A DNA stretch of 64,000 nucleotides, taken from contig VXAA01000634.1 of assembly GCA_013399115.1 (NCBI GenBank), forward strand, positions 724,127 through 788,126. Direction: 5' to 3'. How positions within the stretch are numbered: position 1 is the first letter of the stretch; the number at the start of each line of letters is the position of its first letter. Positions 51,357 through 62,668 of this stretch are shown in pieces. This stretch comes from Anseranas semipalmata. Its lineage: Eukaryota; Chordata; Aves; Anseriformes; Anseranatidae. The position numbers were made by a program, and so were the translations under genes. Under the pieces are notes generated by a model, which saw only the letters and a list, made by a program, of their open reading frames with translations, did no database searches and had not been told where the DNA came from.

Positions 51357-53601
51357 CTCAGCAGTCCATGCACAACCAACAGACCAACTCCAGTCTGACC
51401 ACGCTGGAAGCAGCTCACTGCTTCAGTGTGCAAACAACTTTAGAGACAGCCAATAAAACTGAAATCTGTTTGATGCCAACCTTGACAAGAGGGCATGTCA
51501 GAACACCAAACACTCATGGGAGGGCTGGGCAAACAGAAAATCCTGTTCTGGAGTATCCTCCAGAGCTGCAGCTGATCTCTGGAAATGAAGGCGGTTCCTG
51601 TTTCTGCTCACCACAAAGTGCAGTCTGCAGCATGCAAGGACCAGAAGCCCTTGCCCTGCTGCCAGATCTTCAAAGTGAAGCTACACATTCCTGTGCCTAG
51701 CAGGAATTCAGGCTAGAGAAAGCACACGAGCAGCCCAAGGGTCCTTTTCCCAGTCTTTTCACTTGACTACAGCCAGATTTGCTTCTTTGCCCTGTAAGAA
51801 CCAACCTACCTGTAAGGCCAGTTACAATTTTAATATCCTGATTTACTAGGTGCAGACACGACATCTTGCAGTGATTCACAACTAGCCCACTGTGTGCTCT
51901 CATCCTGTCTTCTCTATTACCAGATGTTGTGGGCACACTGCTGGAAGAGCACAGTCCTGGTGGCGGTCATCCCAGCATCAAGGCCACCCCAGGGAAGAAA
52001 CAGGATTTGATGAGGAGCTCGGGTTTTGCTCACCTTCTTCTGTCCCCTCCCTGTCCAGGGCAGTCCAACACAAGAGGCCTGACTTCCCCTCCTGAAGGTA
52101 ATGCCACAGGTGAATCAGAGATGCTTGGTGCCACTGAAGTGTTCAGGGAGGACAACAGGCAGCTGCTCTTTGCTGAGCAGAAGGAGAATGAGGCTCAGGC
52201 AGAGTCTAAGTAGGGCCTAAGCACTCCTCCAGGAGCTCAGCACGACCACACGGGACCCTCACTGGACTCAGGATGGAGCAAGGAGGCTTCCACCATGTCT
52301 CAACCTCACCCCTTGAAAAAAACTTTAGATAGGAAAAGCCTTTAGGTAGGAAAGCAGCTAAAGTCATTGTAAGGACACTGAAAAGGCTTTTCTGAGGAGG
52401 TGGTGGTGGTGCACACATGCACTGCAGGAGCTGCAGACGTTGCCACACTGGGGTGCTTGGCCCTTCCTTCCAAACCTCCTTCACCGGTGGATACAGCCCA
52501 GACCAAAGCAGGTTGCAGTCAGAGGGGAGAACAAGCGAGCTACCACAGTCTTTGCATATGTAACCTTAAGTGCTAAAGCACATGTTTTATGACTAGTAGA
52601 AAACCCAATAAATTACACAATCCAAGCAGTGTGAAGCTGACACAGCATTGGCTCACCAAAGAACATTGCTGCCAGCACAAGGCTTTCTAGCTTCTGCCAA
52701 ACATGATAAGCAACACAAGTAAATATGCAGTTAAGTACTCTAGTAGTAGGACTTCTTGCCAACTTATCTCTCTCAACAAAACCAGGCACTACTACAGATC
52801 TGAAAAATAAATAAAAACACTTAAATCCTCAAATTGAAATAACAACCCTTTAATTCCTCTCCCTTCACCACACACACACAAAAAGATTGTCCTATTTCCT
52901 CCTAATCATAACAATAACTTCTTAAAACAAAACTTCAAAATTAATTCTGCAATTGTTATTAAATAAACAAGCAAACAAGCCCAACTATCTTCTAATTACT
53001 TCTTTTAGGCACCTTCAGAAAAGCCAAGGACCTTTTCTCCTTGCTGCTGGGAGCCTTTTATCACTGCAAATTGAGAATCAGTGTATCCACTCTTCCTAGC
53101 CAGCAGGGCTAGCTGCTCTCCCAAACCTTTAAAAGCCATGAGGAGCCAGATTTCTCTCATTCTGAGGAGAGCTAAGGAGTGAGAATGGTATTAGGGGAAA
53201 AGAAGGTGAAGTTGTTAGATAGCCTTCTAAAGCTTTATAGTTTTCTTCAGAAGTTTTAGTTCACTAGTAGCATTTGGTAGGCATGCAGTGTTATTTTGCT
53301 CTTTGTGTCTTTGTGACTGTTGCATTTGATGTACAATTGACTGACGGGCTCGGTTTCAAGTGGTGTTAGTACTGGTTTGCCTATCTTAAAAGTACCGGTA
53401 TGGTTTTAGCTGTAGCAGCATAGCTAGAAAAAGGAAAGGTTTGTACTTGCCTGGGTTGTTAGCTGTGACACAAAGATTTTGGAGGAAGGAAAGGAATATT
53501 CAGGACTGCCTTGGTCCTGGCTTGTGCCTTGTAGCAAGGCTCTGGGTTTGTAGTCCTATGTGTATGGCAGGTGTAATCTCTGAAAGTAAGAGCATCCTTA
53601 C
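51357..53601. other. Spacer between UGT2A first exons A and B
   Basis: No second set of exons 2-6 occurs here, which is the key evidence that first exon B must splice past exon A to the shared exons. It must also contain the exon A promoter; I see no clear TATA box or other certain element. A short CA run lies near 52,871. Confidence 0.7.
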
Positions 53602-54316
53602 CTAAAACATCACTGTAGTACTGATCCCAGTTTCCCCAGAGAAGGTAGTGATACATGATATCCAGCAGAGCATAGGTGGCGGCATTTTTTAGCCTTTCCG
53701 TGAAGGACATCTTGTCTGTCAGGCGGCTTACGACGGCTGGCACGTAGGAGGGAGGAGCTGGGAGCCCCCCGCAGAGCCTCTCCACTGTGTTGCCTATGGA
53801 GAACCGGATGGTATACACAAAAGGGATACCCAACATCTCTGCAAAGAGCTCCCCGCTGGGCACCAGTGGATCTGCAATGAGAACGTCGAAGGCAGATGCC
53901 CTCAGCCTTTCCATCAGCACTTTTTTCCTCAGGACTCCGTCGCAAATGATTTTGGTTACAGCCTCTAGCTTGCGCAGCACTTGAACTATCTTGTAAATAC
54001 TTTTCCAGAAAGGTAACTCTCTCTCCTGGTAAAACCAAAAATAGAAAGATTCGTCCATTATGGCAGCCATCTCCTTTTTGGTGATCGGCACCTCGACCAC
54101 CTCAAACTGGAAGGGCGACGTCTGGGTGGCGTTGAGGATGAGGAAACACGAAGGCAGCAGCACGGTCACCTCATGGCCCCGGGCCACGAGCTCCTTGAGG
54201 ATGTACTCCATGTTGAGCCAGTGGCTGTTGTCAACCGGCCAGACCAACACCTTCCCGCCAGACCCTGAGCCCAACACGGCCAGCAGCCACAGCACGGCCA
54301 CCTCCTTCCCAGCCAT
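53602..54316 (-). CDS. UGT2A1: UGT2A alternative first exon B (middle)
   Basis: Encodes residues 1-238 plus one base, ending YYSDVL, a split Gly codon and the donor TTAG|gtaagg. With the shared exons it predicts 526 residues. It starts at an ATG in good context (accATGG). A signal peptide precedes GKVLVWPVDNSHW. H32 is the predicted catalytic base and D149 in FDVLIADP its partner. VERLCGGLPAPPSYVP and MSFTERLKN are conserved. It differs from exon A across the substrate-binding part, so it should have a different acceptor range. The reading frame is intact, with no sign of decay. The arrangement mirrors human UGT2A1/UGT2A2, which share exons 2-6. Confidence 0.92.
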
Positions 54317-56292
54317 GGTCTGCCTTGCTCCGCAATGTCACCGTGGCCTTCCTTCACCGGGAGCAGCAGGGCAAGCCAAGCCAAGCTGGGCTGGGCCTGC
54401 ATGACACTGCCTTACACTGCAGGCAAGGAGCCAAGGTAGCTGGTGCAAAACCCCGCCCCGGACAACAGGGTGTTTTCCTGGGGAAAAGGTGACTGGGACC
54501 AGCTGGCACCATCTGGTGGTCAGTGGCTTGCTGAAACTTGAAGGTGTTTTGTCTGGAGCAGAGCCTAGGGGAACTCAGCCCCGTGTGTGTTATGTCCTGT
54601 TAGCTGTCCTGGCTCTCGTGCCTGCCTAACTACAGTCTGTTATTTTTGGTGGAAGAGGTGACTCTCTCATTCCTCTGGCAGCTCAAAGTGCAGGTGTATA
54701 CACAGCAGAGATGTTCACCCACAAACAGGTGTGGGCACGTTTTTGCTTCATCAAGCCACTGAGCATCTGTTTACGATGCGCTTAGCATGGCAATCTGGGT
54801 CTCAAAGTGGGTGAAGCGACGTGGGAAAGCGAGCGATTCCAGTGTCAGAATAAGGCTGTCCTGTCCTCACGTGAACTTGCCTCCTCCAGAGCTGGCCTGC
54901 AGGGAGGCCAGAGCTGATAGGTGATGGCGTGGGCTGTCCTGCCTGCCACTAGGTGCCAATAATGTGCCCTAAATGGAACCAGAAACTCTGCTAAACTGCT
55001 TTATTTATGGCCACGCTTCAGATTTGCAGGTAAGAAATGATGTGAGCCCTCTTCGCTGTGCCAGAAGTGATCGTTGCTGGGCTCCTGCCTAGCTCTGTTG
55101 CTCACGGTTTTCCTAATCACATTGTGCAAGGCTTTTGCTGTGGCTCCCGTGCTGTCCAGAGCATCCTTTCTGGCATGAGAGCAAAGGTGGTGGCAGTGGT
55201 CGGGCTGCAAGAAGCCAAGCTGAGGCCCCTGTGCTGTGCCCCGTGTGCTGTGCACACGGCAAGAGCTTGGTGTCCTCGCCGAGTCCTGCAGCATGCAGGC
55301 AGTTGCAGGCAATTGCATCCCGTGGGACTTGGAAGTGCCTTGTTTCGTGGGGTCAATGTGAGCTCAGTAAACATGCCATGTTGACTGCTTGTAATTAATA
55401 CTTACCTAAACATATTTTTTTGTGTATTTCCTCAAAACAGTCCAGAACAAAAGCCTGAGGAGGAAGACTTGTTGCTTTCACTGTTTGCTTATGAGTGGAA
55501 TGTATGTTTGCACAAAACAAGTTTTACTGCGAGAGGATTGGTTTTAATTACCGGTAGTGTAATTGAAGTCTCTATGACAAAGGCACAATGCACCTCAGTG
55601 TTGATAGTGAAGGTCAGGGCTGGCTTGCAGCTCTCCAGCCCACCCGCCTCCCCGCCTTGTGATGCTCTGCATTAGGAAGGCAGCTCTGTTGCTGTCTGCT
55701 TTCTCTGCAAGCAGGCATTGAGGGGGAGATGTGTAAGCTGAGTTCTCAGCAAGGAGAGCTCAGCGTATACATCCACACTCTGTGGTGTGGAATTTGTTTC
55801 AGCCTCTGCATTAGAACTAATTACAGCAAATCCATCAGCTGGGATGTCTGCTGATCCCTGTTTTCACACTGTGGCGTGCCAGCACGGCACCCTGCCTGGG
55901 GTGAGCGCAGCTGATGGAGACGTACCTGACACAAGGTGACTAATGGCTTAGGACTGTGAGGATTGCCCCGCTAGCAGGATTCCCAGGGAAATGTGTCTCT
56001 TCTTTTGTAGATGCATTTATTTTTTTGGTTTCTGTAATCCCTCTGGCCTACAGTTCCAGACTGACACTATGTGCTGCCTGTAAAAGGTCCCATTTTTGTC
56101 TGACGCAGGCTGCCTGGCTCTTCCACTGCTGGCTTGCTCCCTTTCACCACATAGGGACATAATGAAACGTTTGTCACTGGCCATGTTGACTGACCCCCTC
56201 CAGACCTTGCCTTTGCCACCCTGCCAGGCTTCTGCTCTGCAGCTGATAACATGGGAGGCTGTGTAATGAGAAGTGATGTAGCAAAGGCTTAC
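54317..56292. other. Spacer between UGT2A first exons B and C
   Basis: About 2 kb with no UGT exons 2-6 and no other supported gene. Overlapping short frames at 55,001-55,400 occur on both strands and look like chance. The exon B promoter must lie near 54,330-54,600, but I see no certain element. Confidence 0.65.
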
Positions 56293-57028
56293 CTAAGACC
56301 TTGCTGTAGTAGACGTCCCATTCTCCCCAGTAGCTCTGGAAAACGTAGTCTTGCAAGTGATAAGACACAATATTTTTTATTCTCTCGCCAAAGGACATGC
56401 GGTCGGTGAGCTCCGACAGGGCTGCGGGCGCGTAGGACGGCGGGGCTGGGATCTTGCCGCAGTGCCTCTCCACGGTGGAGGCTGGGGAGAAGCGCAGCGA
56501 GTACACGAAGGGGACTGCCAGCTTGAGAGCCACGAGGTCCCCGCAGAGGGTCACTGGGTCTGACAGCAGCAGGTCATAGCCCGACCCCTGCAGGTGAGCC
56601 ATCAGCTCCCGGTTGGTCAGCACTGCATCGCACATCTGCCTGTTGAGCTGGTGCCAGCTTTTGGACAGTTTTCCCAGCTCCTTGTAAAATTGCCAGAACG
56701 TCAAGGCTGTTGGCCTGTTGTTCAGCCACAGTGCCACAATCTCCTCAATCAGGTTCTCGATGGTGTCTTTCTTGAAGGGCACGTTAAAGATCTCAAACTT
56801 CTCCGTGGCCTCAGCCTTGGGCTGAATGAAGAGGGAAGCGTTGGATACCAGGATGGTGACGCTGTGCCCACGGCGGATGAGCTCCTGTATGACTGTCTTC
56901 ACGTTTAGCCAGTGGCTGCCTTCCGTTGGCCAGATCAACACGTTCCCGCAGAAGACAGGCCCTACAAGAGCGACCTGGAAAGCGAGCAGCTGGAGGCATT
57001 TCCTGGGGCTGGTGGCTTTTGTGGCCAT
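56293..57028 (-). CDS. UGT2A1: UGT2A alternative first exon C (distal)
   Basis: Encodes residues 1-245 plus one base, ending YYSKVL, a split Gly codon and the donor TTAG|gtaagc. With the shared exons it predicts 533 residues. The start is the ATG at 57,026-57,028 (context gccATGG). The frame stays open 81 bases further upstream, but only to a GTG, and the signal peptide fits this ATG. A hydrophobic segment precedes GNVLIWPTEGSHW, with H39 as predicted base and D157 in YDLLLSDP as partner. Landmarks are VERHCGKIPAPPSYAP and MSFGERIKN. It is the most divergent of the three in the FDVLIADP motif (YDLLLSDP). NRP and NAS triplets are visible, but only NAS (about residue 63) is a glycosylation sequon. 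Confidence 0.92.
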
Positions 57029-58208
57029 GGCAGGATTAAGGGCTAGATAGCCTGGGAGTTCTCCCTTCCAGCTGGAAGCGCTCCACCTCTGTGCCCTGTG
57101 CGATGGCACTTCGCTAGCACCCTTAGCAAAGGCGAGAGTCCGCTGCTGTGCGCGTGGGGCCTTTCAGACCCGTATGTGGTCTCTGGAGTGAAAAGACACA
57201 AAAGGATTCTTGGTGATTCGCTTTTCCCTTCCCTTCCTGCCTCCTACCCTCTTAGCTTCCCTCCAAGGGGACTCCTTTCCCTGGGTAGGGGTGGCAGCAG
57301 TCCCAGCTGCTGTCAAAGGTCCATACTACCCTCTGGGCAGTCCGTTTGCATAACAATTTCATCGTTTAATTATAGTACCTTTGTAGTTGCTCCCTGAGGA
57401 GCAAAATCCTTACTGTGGAAATGTAAGCAGATAACAAGGGGGCTCCTGCAGCTGTATCAGTGCTGTATCGGTCAGTAAATGCTGGCAGATGTAACTACTA
57501 GAGAATAAGTGGCATTGCTGTCAACATTGGAGAAATACTGAGGTTTGCTGGAGAATGTATGGCCACTTCTGACTTGGGAAAGATCTGTTTTCACTTGCAA
57601 CAGCCTGCATATGTCTGCATACTGTAATGTTTCTAGTTGTTATGGTACAAATTCACCTGTGCCTAAAGATTTTTTTACTCTTTCTTCCCAGAAGAAGCGC
57701 AGGGTTTTGCTAAGCCAACGGGCAGCAGCGTTGCAGGAAGCGCCTGCCTGGAGGTATGGCCAGACTTGGGCCAAGAGCCCTGGGCTACACAAGGTGGAGG
57801 GGCACCTGTGATGGGACTGGCAGGGACAAGCAATATTGTAGACATCGTTAAGCCTCCTCAACCCTTCTACAGCCATGTCCCTCTTTAAGTACTACAAGTT
57901 ATGGCAGCTCTAGTGCAGGGAGGTCATTGCTGCTGTCTGGGGCACATCAGCACCAACCTCATCCTGCTGTAGGCTTGGTTCAGGTGTCTAACCATGGGTC
58001 TGGGGCCCTCCTGGCCCCCAGAGGTTCTTCTCAGGGTGAAACCCCCATCTTCTGTGCTGTTTCTCCCTTGGAAATATAAGCACTATGCCCTGAAAGGAGC
58101 TCTTAACCACCAGGAATCAAAATGAGAACTAAAACTCAGGCAGAAAATGGTATGCTCAATCCAATGCAATTTGGGGGGAGTGAATGCCATGCAGCAAAAA
58201 TCTCTTAC
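57029..58208. other. Spacer upstream of UGT2A first exon C
   Basis: Probably contains the exon C promoter. A plus-strand segment at 57,692-57,753 follows an excellent pyrimidine tract and acceptor and precedes a usable donor (GAG|gtatgg), but nothing else supports it as an exon. No UGT exons 5 or 6 are present. Confidence 0.5.
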
Positions 58209-58282
58209 CTAGCAGATCCTTCCGAGGTATGAAAGCATCGTGCTCTGGGTCATACGGTGTAATTTGCTGCACCAGTTCGCTT
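58209..58282 (-). pseudogene. Relic of a UGT exon 4
   Basis: The minus strand ends FIPRKDLLG followed directly by a split Gly codon and donor CTAG|gtaaga, matching W-IPQNDLLG and donor phase of the shared exon 4. DNA identity over the last 28 bases across the donor is about 21 of 28, with several differences at third codon positions. The 5' part lacks the WRYKGKKPE motif. The nearest acceptor gives 74 bases instead of 88 and a wrong entry phase. No exon 5 or 6 follows before first exon C. It therefore looks like the remains of another UGT gene. A chance match remains possible because the motif is short. Confidence 0.5.
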
Positions 58283-58942
58283 CTGTGGGTTGCTGCTCAC
58301 CTGCTCTGTGCCTGGGTAGCTCTGGCAAGGCTTGGCATCAGGCAGAAGGAACTTAAATAAGTTCCACCTGAACAGGGATTTTCAATAGGAGGAAGTAATG
58401 CAATATGGGATGATCACAAGGGGGCACGTCTTCTGGGATTATTCATTGCTTTGTTATGCTCCAGTAATTTAATAGCCAGGATGGTCTTCCCCATGCTAGA
58501 GAATATCATGATGTTGCTACAGAGCCAGATTCTCAGAAGGATTTTCATCCTGTAGCTCAGAGATATGGTGTCTGATGGCTAAAAACATCCTCTGATCCCT
58601 TTAAGGTCCTAGCTGGCATAACAAAATCGGTTGTTAAATAATAGGCTTGTTTACAAACTGCCCACTGGAACAAAGAGGATCTTGTGCTTTGTTTGCAAAG
58701 CTTTTCAAGAGTTGTATGTTACCCTTGCTGATAAATGCTGTGTGTGTGGCCCTTGGTTCTGAAAATCAAGGCAAGTGTTTACTGCCTTGAAACTATAGGA
58801 ATCTGAAGATACACGTTTTTTGGCTCCATGTTTTTTTTAATTTTGTCCATAATATTCACCCTGACTTTCTAAACCCTCAGTTTGAGGCAATTATACCAGC
58901 ACGTTGTGACAGTAATTGGCCTAGCCTCCAGTAGTTTCACCA

Positions 58943-59190
58943 TGATCACAGAATCATAGGATGGTTTGGGTTGGAAGGGACCTTAAAGATCACCTGGTTC
59001 CAACCCCCTGCCATGGGCAGGGACACCTTCCACCAGACCAGGCTGCCCAAAGCCCCATCCAACCTGGCCTTGAACAATGCCAGGGATGGGGCATCCACAG
59101 CTTCTCTGGGCAGCCTGTGCCAGTGCTTCACCACCCTCTGAGTAAAGAATTTCTTCCTAATGTCTAATCTAAACCTACCCTCTTTTAAAG
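58943..59190 (-). mobile_element. CR1 retroposon 3' end
   Basis: Antisense CR1 on the plus strand, starting 'gatcacagaatcataggatgg', with the 'ccccctgccatgggcaggga' block and ending 'aacctaccctcttttaaag'. On the minus strand the frame shows the C-terminal end of the CR1 reverse-transcriptase ORF (KHWHRLPRE ... SLALFKARLD). It is 5'-truncated and less diverged than the copies in YTHDC1 introns. Confidence 0.93.
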
Positions 59191-60591
59191 GTGATGCTCA
59201 CGTTACTCTTAATGCAGAAAAGATAAACATTGTGAGGATTAGAGGATGAAATCCAGCAAACAAAAGAAAAGCAGGCTGAAGAAAGTGGATGGTGTTATGT
59301 GTCTGCATTTCACACATCTAGCATTACCAAACAGAACAGGTGCAACCTCCAGATCTCTAATAGCTGTAGGTTACTCAGGGCTAATTATGCAAAGGTTAGG
59401 GAATCCAGCCAAGCTTTCTCCACGTACAGGTACACAGGTATCTTCCACATTTTCCTGTATGTGGGTTTCAGCTGTGCTTGGCACCTCTGTTATTTTCAGT
59501 AAGCTCTGATGACCACCAGCACCTCAAAAAGTCAGTGCTGGAGCATAACTAGAGGCGTTTACCCTGACAAATGACAGCGGTTCTCCTTTCTGTTATTTCA
59601 AGAAAGCAGCTTTGGGACTGAAGGGGGACTTGAAAGTCTTGAGTTGTAAAAGACTAGCATGTGGAGCGGGGGCAATGTCTGGATGGGGAAGATTGAGGTG
59701 TATAATTTGGAGGTTGGCTCATCCCCAAGTGCAGACAGAAGCGGGTGGGATGAGAAGTTTTGTGGAGGCACATGCTCAGGCTCAGTAAAACTCCTACCCC
59801 CTTGTAATCCCCTAGTGTACCAGGGAAACTCCAGCAAAAGGTAATGAGCTGGTACCCATGCCATAACCACACTTCTCAGCCAGTTTGTGTCTTTATCTCA
59901 GCCCCCTACCCTGCTGCTGGAGGACAAAAACATGCCTGCACTTACAGCATTTCATTGTGGTTATCGATTCAGTTTAAGATTTTATTAATTCTCTCCACCA
60001 CAGTTCGGATGCTGCAGGTACACATTTGCATGTAAACGTATAGAGACTGGGGTGGCTCATGCCAGGGCCTTTTCCACTCTGTAAGGGAGAAAGAAACAAA
60101 CAAAAAAACAAAATGAGAAAGGATCCAGGCCGAGCTTTGTGTGCATTTTCAGCGCAGAAGAGGTGCTGCACCCTGAGCTTGCTAAGTCTCACGAGGCATG
60201 GCCGGGGGACTTGCTGCAGCTGCCTGTGGGCACTTGCACAGCCCTGCCTTGCCAGCACCCGTCAGCCCTCCCACGGGAAAGCCGAGTGCCATGGGGACCG
60301 CCGGATCTGCAAATGCGGAGGGTGTAGACGTGACAGGAGCCATCCAGTGGCTCAGCAGCCCAGGAAGGGGCAGTGGTGCTCACCCTCCTGCCTTCTCACA
60401 TGTGCTCGCTCCCAGTCCTTTGCCACGGTTTTCCCTGGGCCAGGTGAGCTCAAAGGTGATTTATTTTAGCGGATGAAGTTTGGACTCATCAGGGTGTTGG
60501 CCTGGCCAACAAAGGAGTAGGGCAAAGACCAGGCTGTCACAGGTCCTGCCAAGTGGGTGGGCAGCAGCTATTGCATTGAGCCAGGCAGGAG
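59191..60591. other. Gene-free stretch
   Basis: No supported gene. A Cys-rich frame near 60,290-60,400 (+) was considered and rejected. The right end borders the 3' end of the unrecognised minus-strand gene. Confidence 0.5.
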
Positions 60592-60597
60592 TTTATT
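60592..60597 (-). terminator. Candidate polyadenylation signal of the unrecognised gene
   Basis: AATAAA on the minus strand about 255 bases after the stop codon at 60,852, a plausible distance for its 3' end. Confidence 0.4.
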
Positions 60598-60851
60598 CAT
60601 GTGTTGTAATGCATTCGCATGTTCATAGATCCACAGGGGAATGAAAAAGAAATTGAGAACCCTGCTAAATTTTGACCAAATCCACCAATTGTACCTAACC
60701 CTGATGCTGTACCATATCTGGTACACATCTGCTGGCTTTCTGGTCTAAAACAGAAATTCAAAGAAATTCATAGCAGAGCCCATCTGTGGCCAGGGGGCAT
60801 TATAAGAGGAATAATTTTTTCTGCTTACGTGCGTGCAGCGTGCTCACGGTG

Positions 60852-61404
60852 CTAAGCCAGCTCCGCATCCCGCAGGAGCACGTTTCGGCTGCCGGCCGCT
60901 GGCAGCTGCTGGCATGAGGTCTGCACCTGGGCCTCGGCGCACAGGCGGTACACGCGCCACTTGTTCCCCAGGGGTATGTCCACGTAGGAGGTCTGCGCCT
61001 CGGCCTCGACGTAAGCGGTCGGAGACTTCTTCCCCGCTGGCGTGGCCTGCGACGATGGCTCCTTTTGCGTTTGGGCGTGCGGGGAGGGCAGGGGTTGCTG
61101 CCCATCTGCCTGTACGGCAGGCTCGGGGCTGGCCCGTTGAGGTTTGGAGCGGGAGGCGGTGAGAGGCAGCCCCTCTGCTCCCGGCAGGTCAGGTCTGGAG
61201 GCTCGTCCTCGCAGCTCAGTGGAGCTACGCTCCTTCACCAGGGCTGTTCCAGCAGGAGGGGTTTGTGTTTCCTTCTCCGCCTGCATTGAAGGCACGGGTG
61301 GGATTTTGGCTGGGGCTGGCGTGTCCTGCGCCGGCGGTGCCTCCAGGCCGGAGGAGCGACAGTCGGCCTCGGACAGACCGCTTCGGCGGCCCTCGGCTGG
61401 GCTC
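60852..61404 (-). CDS. Unrecognised protein, probable terminal coding exon
   Basis: I do not recognise this gene. The minus-strand frame is open for 184 codons from a strong acceptor (pyrimidine tract, cgtgcccag|GAGCC) to a TAG, entering with one leftover base. Third codon positions are mostly G or C, strongest near the C-terminus (YVDIPLGNKWRVYRLCAEAQ), as expected of real coding sequence in a GC-rich bird region. The protein is Pro/Ala/Ser-rich and looks disordered until that C-terminal segment. Four TQT/AQT/VQT-type motifs occur (KETQT, HAQTQ, EAQTS, VQTSC); KETQT fits the consensus for dynein light chain LC8 binding. A minus-strand AATAAA follows 255 bases later. Upstream exons are uncertain; the phase does not join directly to 62,608. 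Confidence 0.5.
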
Positions 61405-62607
61405 CTGGGCACGGGCAGGCAGCCTCGAGGAAAACTCGCTGCTCTTCAGGGCGTGCGGCGCCTGCATCTTGGCACCGGCAAGCAATGGGAAGAGAGGCAC
61501 CGCGTTCACACGGAGCGATTTGAAGTCCCAGTTTTACGAGGGTGTTTACGGGGAACCTTCGCTCCCCCCGCGTGGGTGTGTTGGATGGTGCTCTGCAGCA
61601 CGCGGGGGCTTTGCAGCCCACCTCTGCGTGAAACCTGCGGGTGCATTGCCTCTCCTTGGCTGCATTTCTACTCCACTGCTGCACCTTTCTACAGCAGCGA
61701 GGGCTGGTGCTGCCACGGTTGCACTTAGAGCCCAGCCCAAAAGATATAAATAACAACAACAACAAAAAAAGCAACAATCATTTCTCATTGATAGTGGTGA
61801 AAAAAAAAAAAACAACAACACTTTTTGAAGCATTTTGCACCCTTTGCATTTTACAGGAGCCGCTGGCTGCGTATGAAGAGTGTCATTAGAGGGTCATCCA
61901 GCAGACCACAGATGCATCAGGAGCAAAACCATGCCTGTGGGCTTGCAGGAAAACGCACAAGCCAAAGGAAGCAAGAGGGGGGGATGTTGGAAGGCCCAGC
62001 TTTGTATCGAAGTAGGTGTGGAAGAGGTTTGGGGAGGGAGGAAAATGCCTGGAACAAATTAAAAACAAGTCATTCACATGCGTGGAGGAGCAGTCTTTGG
62101 TGCAGGTGGGGGTGCTGGGTGGAAGCAGTAGGAGCAGGAACAAACGGAAATTCCTGCAGCCGGATGTTGGGATGAGGAGGGGCTGAGGAAGGAACCACCA
62201 GAGGCAATCCAGTGTCTGAATAGATACCAGCAGCCCAAAAATACACGGCCGGGGCGAGACAGCATGAGGAAGGTCCATGGAGCCCCGAAGGATGGGGGGA
62301 GATGAATGTGAACAAATGGCTGGTGGTGTCTCAGTGCAAGAAACAAGGGGCGTAAGGAAAAAAAAAATAAAAAAACTCCAACAAAACCAGCACGTTGTGG
62401 GGAAAAGCAACTCCCCAGAGGAGGTGCAAGGTGCCATGGGACGCTGTGGATGTCACCTGAGCTCAAGGGGTGACGATGCAGGTCTGCAGAGGACGCAGCC
62501 ACGGAGCGACCAGGCGCGGAGAAGCCACGTCTGGCTGGGGAGCCGCTTCCCGTGCACGAGGGGATGGGGCCACGGGTGCAGGTATCTCCGCTCCCGCCTG
62601 CGGTTAC
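61405..62607. other. Probable intron of the unrecognised minus-strand gene
   Basis: It holds A-rich tracts near 61,749-61,815 and 62,359-62,380 (+). Pyrimidine tracts with acceptors occur on the minus strand, but no convincing exon. Long frames on both strands are GC-driven shadows. Confidence 0.4.
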
Positions 62608-62668
62608 CTGGCTCACTCTGACCATGTCCTCTTCCGATGTCCCCGGCTTGCTGTCGGTTGTCGTCAAA
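62608..62668 (-). CDS. Candidate small exon of a secreted or membrane protein
   Basis: A 61-base segment lies between the acceptor cttgcgttgcag and donor CCAG|gtaacc. In the phase left by the candidate signal-peptide exon at 63,328-63,431 it reads LTTTDSKPGTSEEDMVRVSQ, a Thr/Ser/acidic stretch as found just after signal peptides in mucin-like stalks. The phase fit is the main support. It may belong to the same gene as the terminal exon at 60,852, but at least one linking exon would be missing. Confidence 0.35.

Noticed and set aside
51260..51700. 146-codon plus-strand frame over the start of UGT2A first exon A
   Set aside because: It is antisense to a confirmed coding exon for part of its length, with no independent support.
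57029..57109. Upstream extension of UGT2A first exon C by 27 codons
   Set aside because: It begins at GTG rather than ATG; the downstream ATG has a strong context and a proper signal peptide.
60290..60400. Cys-rich plus-strand frame (RRICKCGGCRRDRS) resembling a Sprouty-type segment
   Set aside because: The Cys spacing does not follow the Sprouty domain, no splice sites fit, and GC-rich frames are common here.
61144..61753. Long plus-strand frames opposite the 60,852-61,404 exon
   Set aside because: They are shadows of the minus-strand frame with stronger third-position bias.
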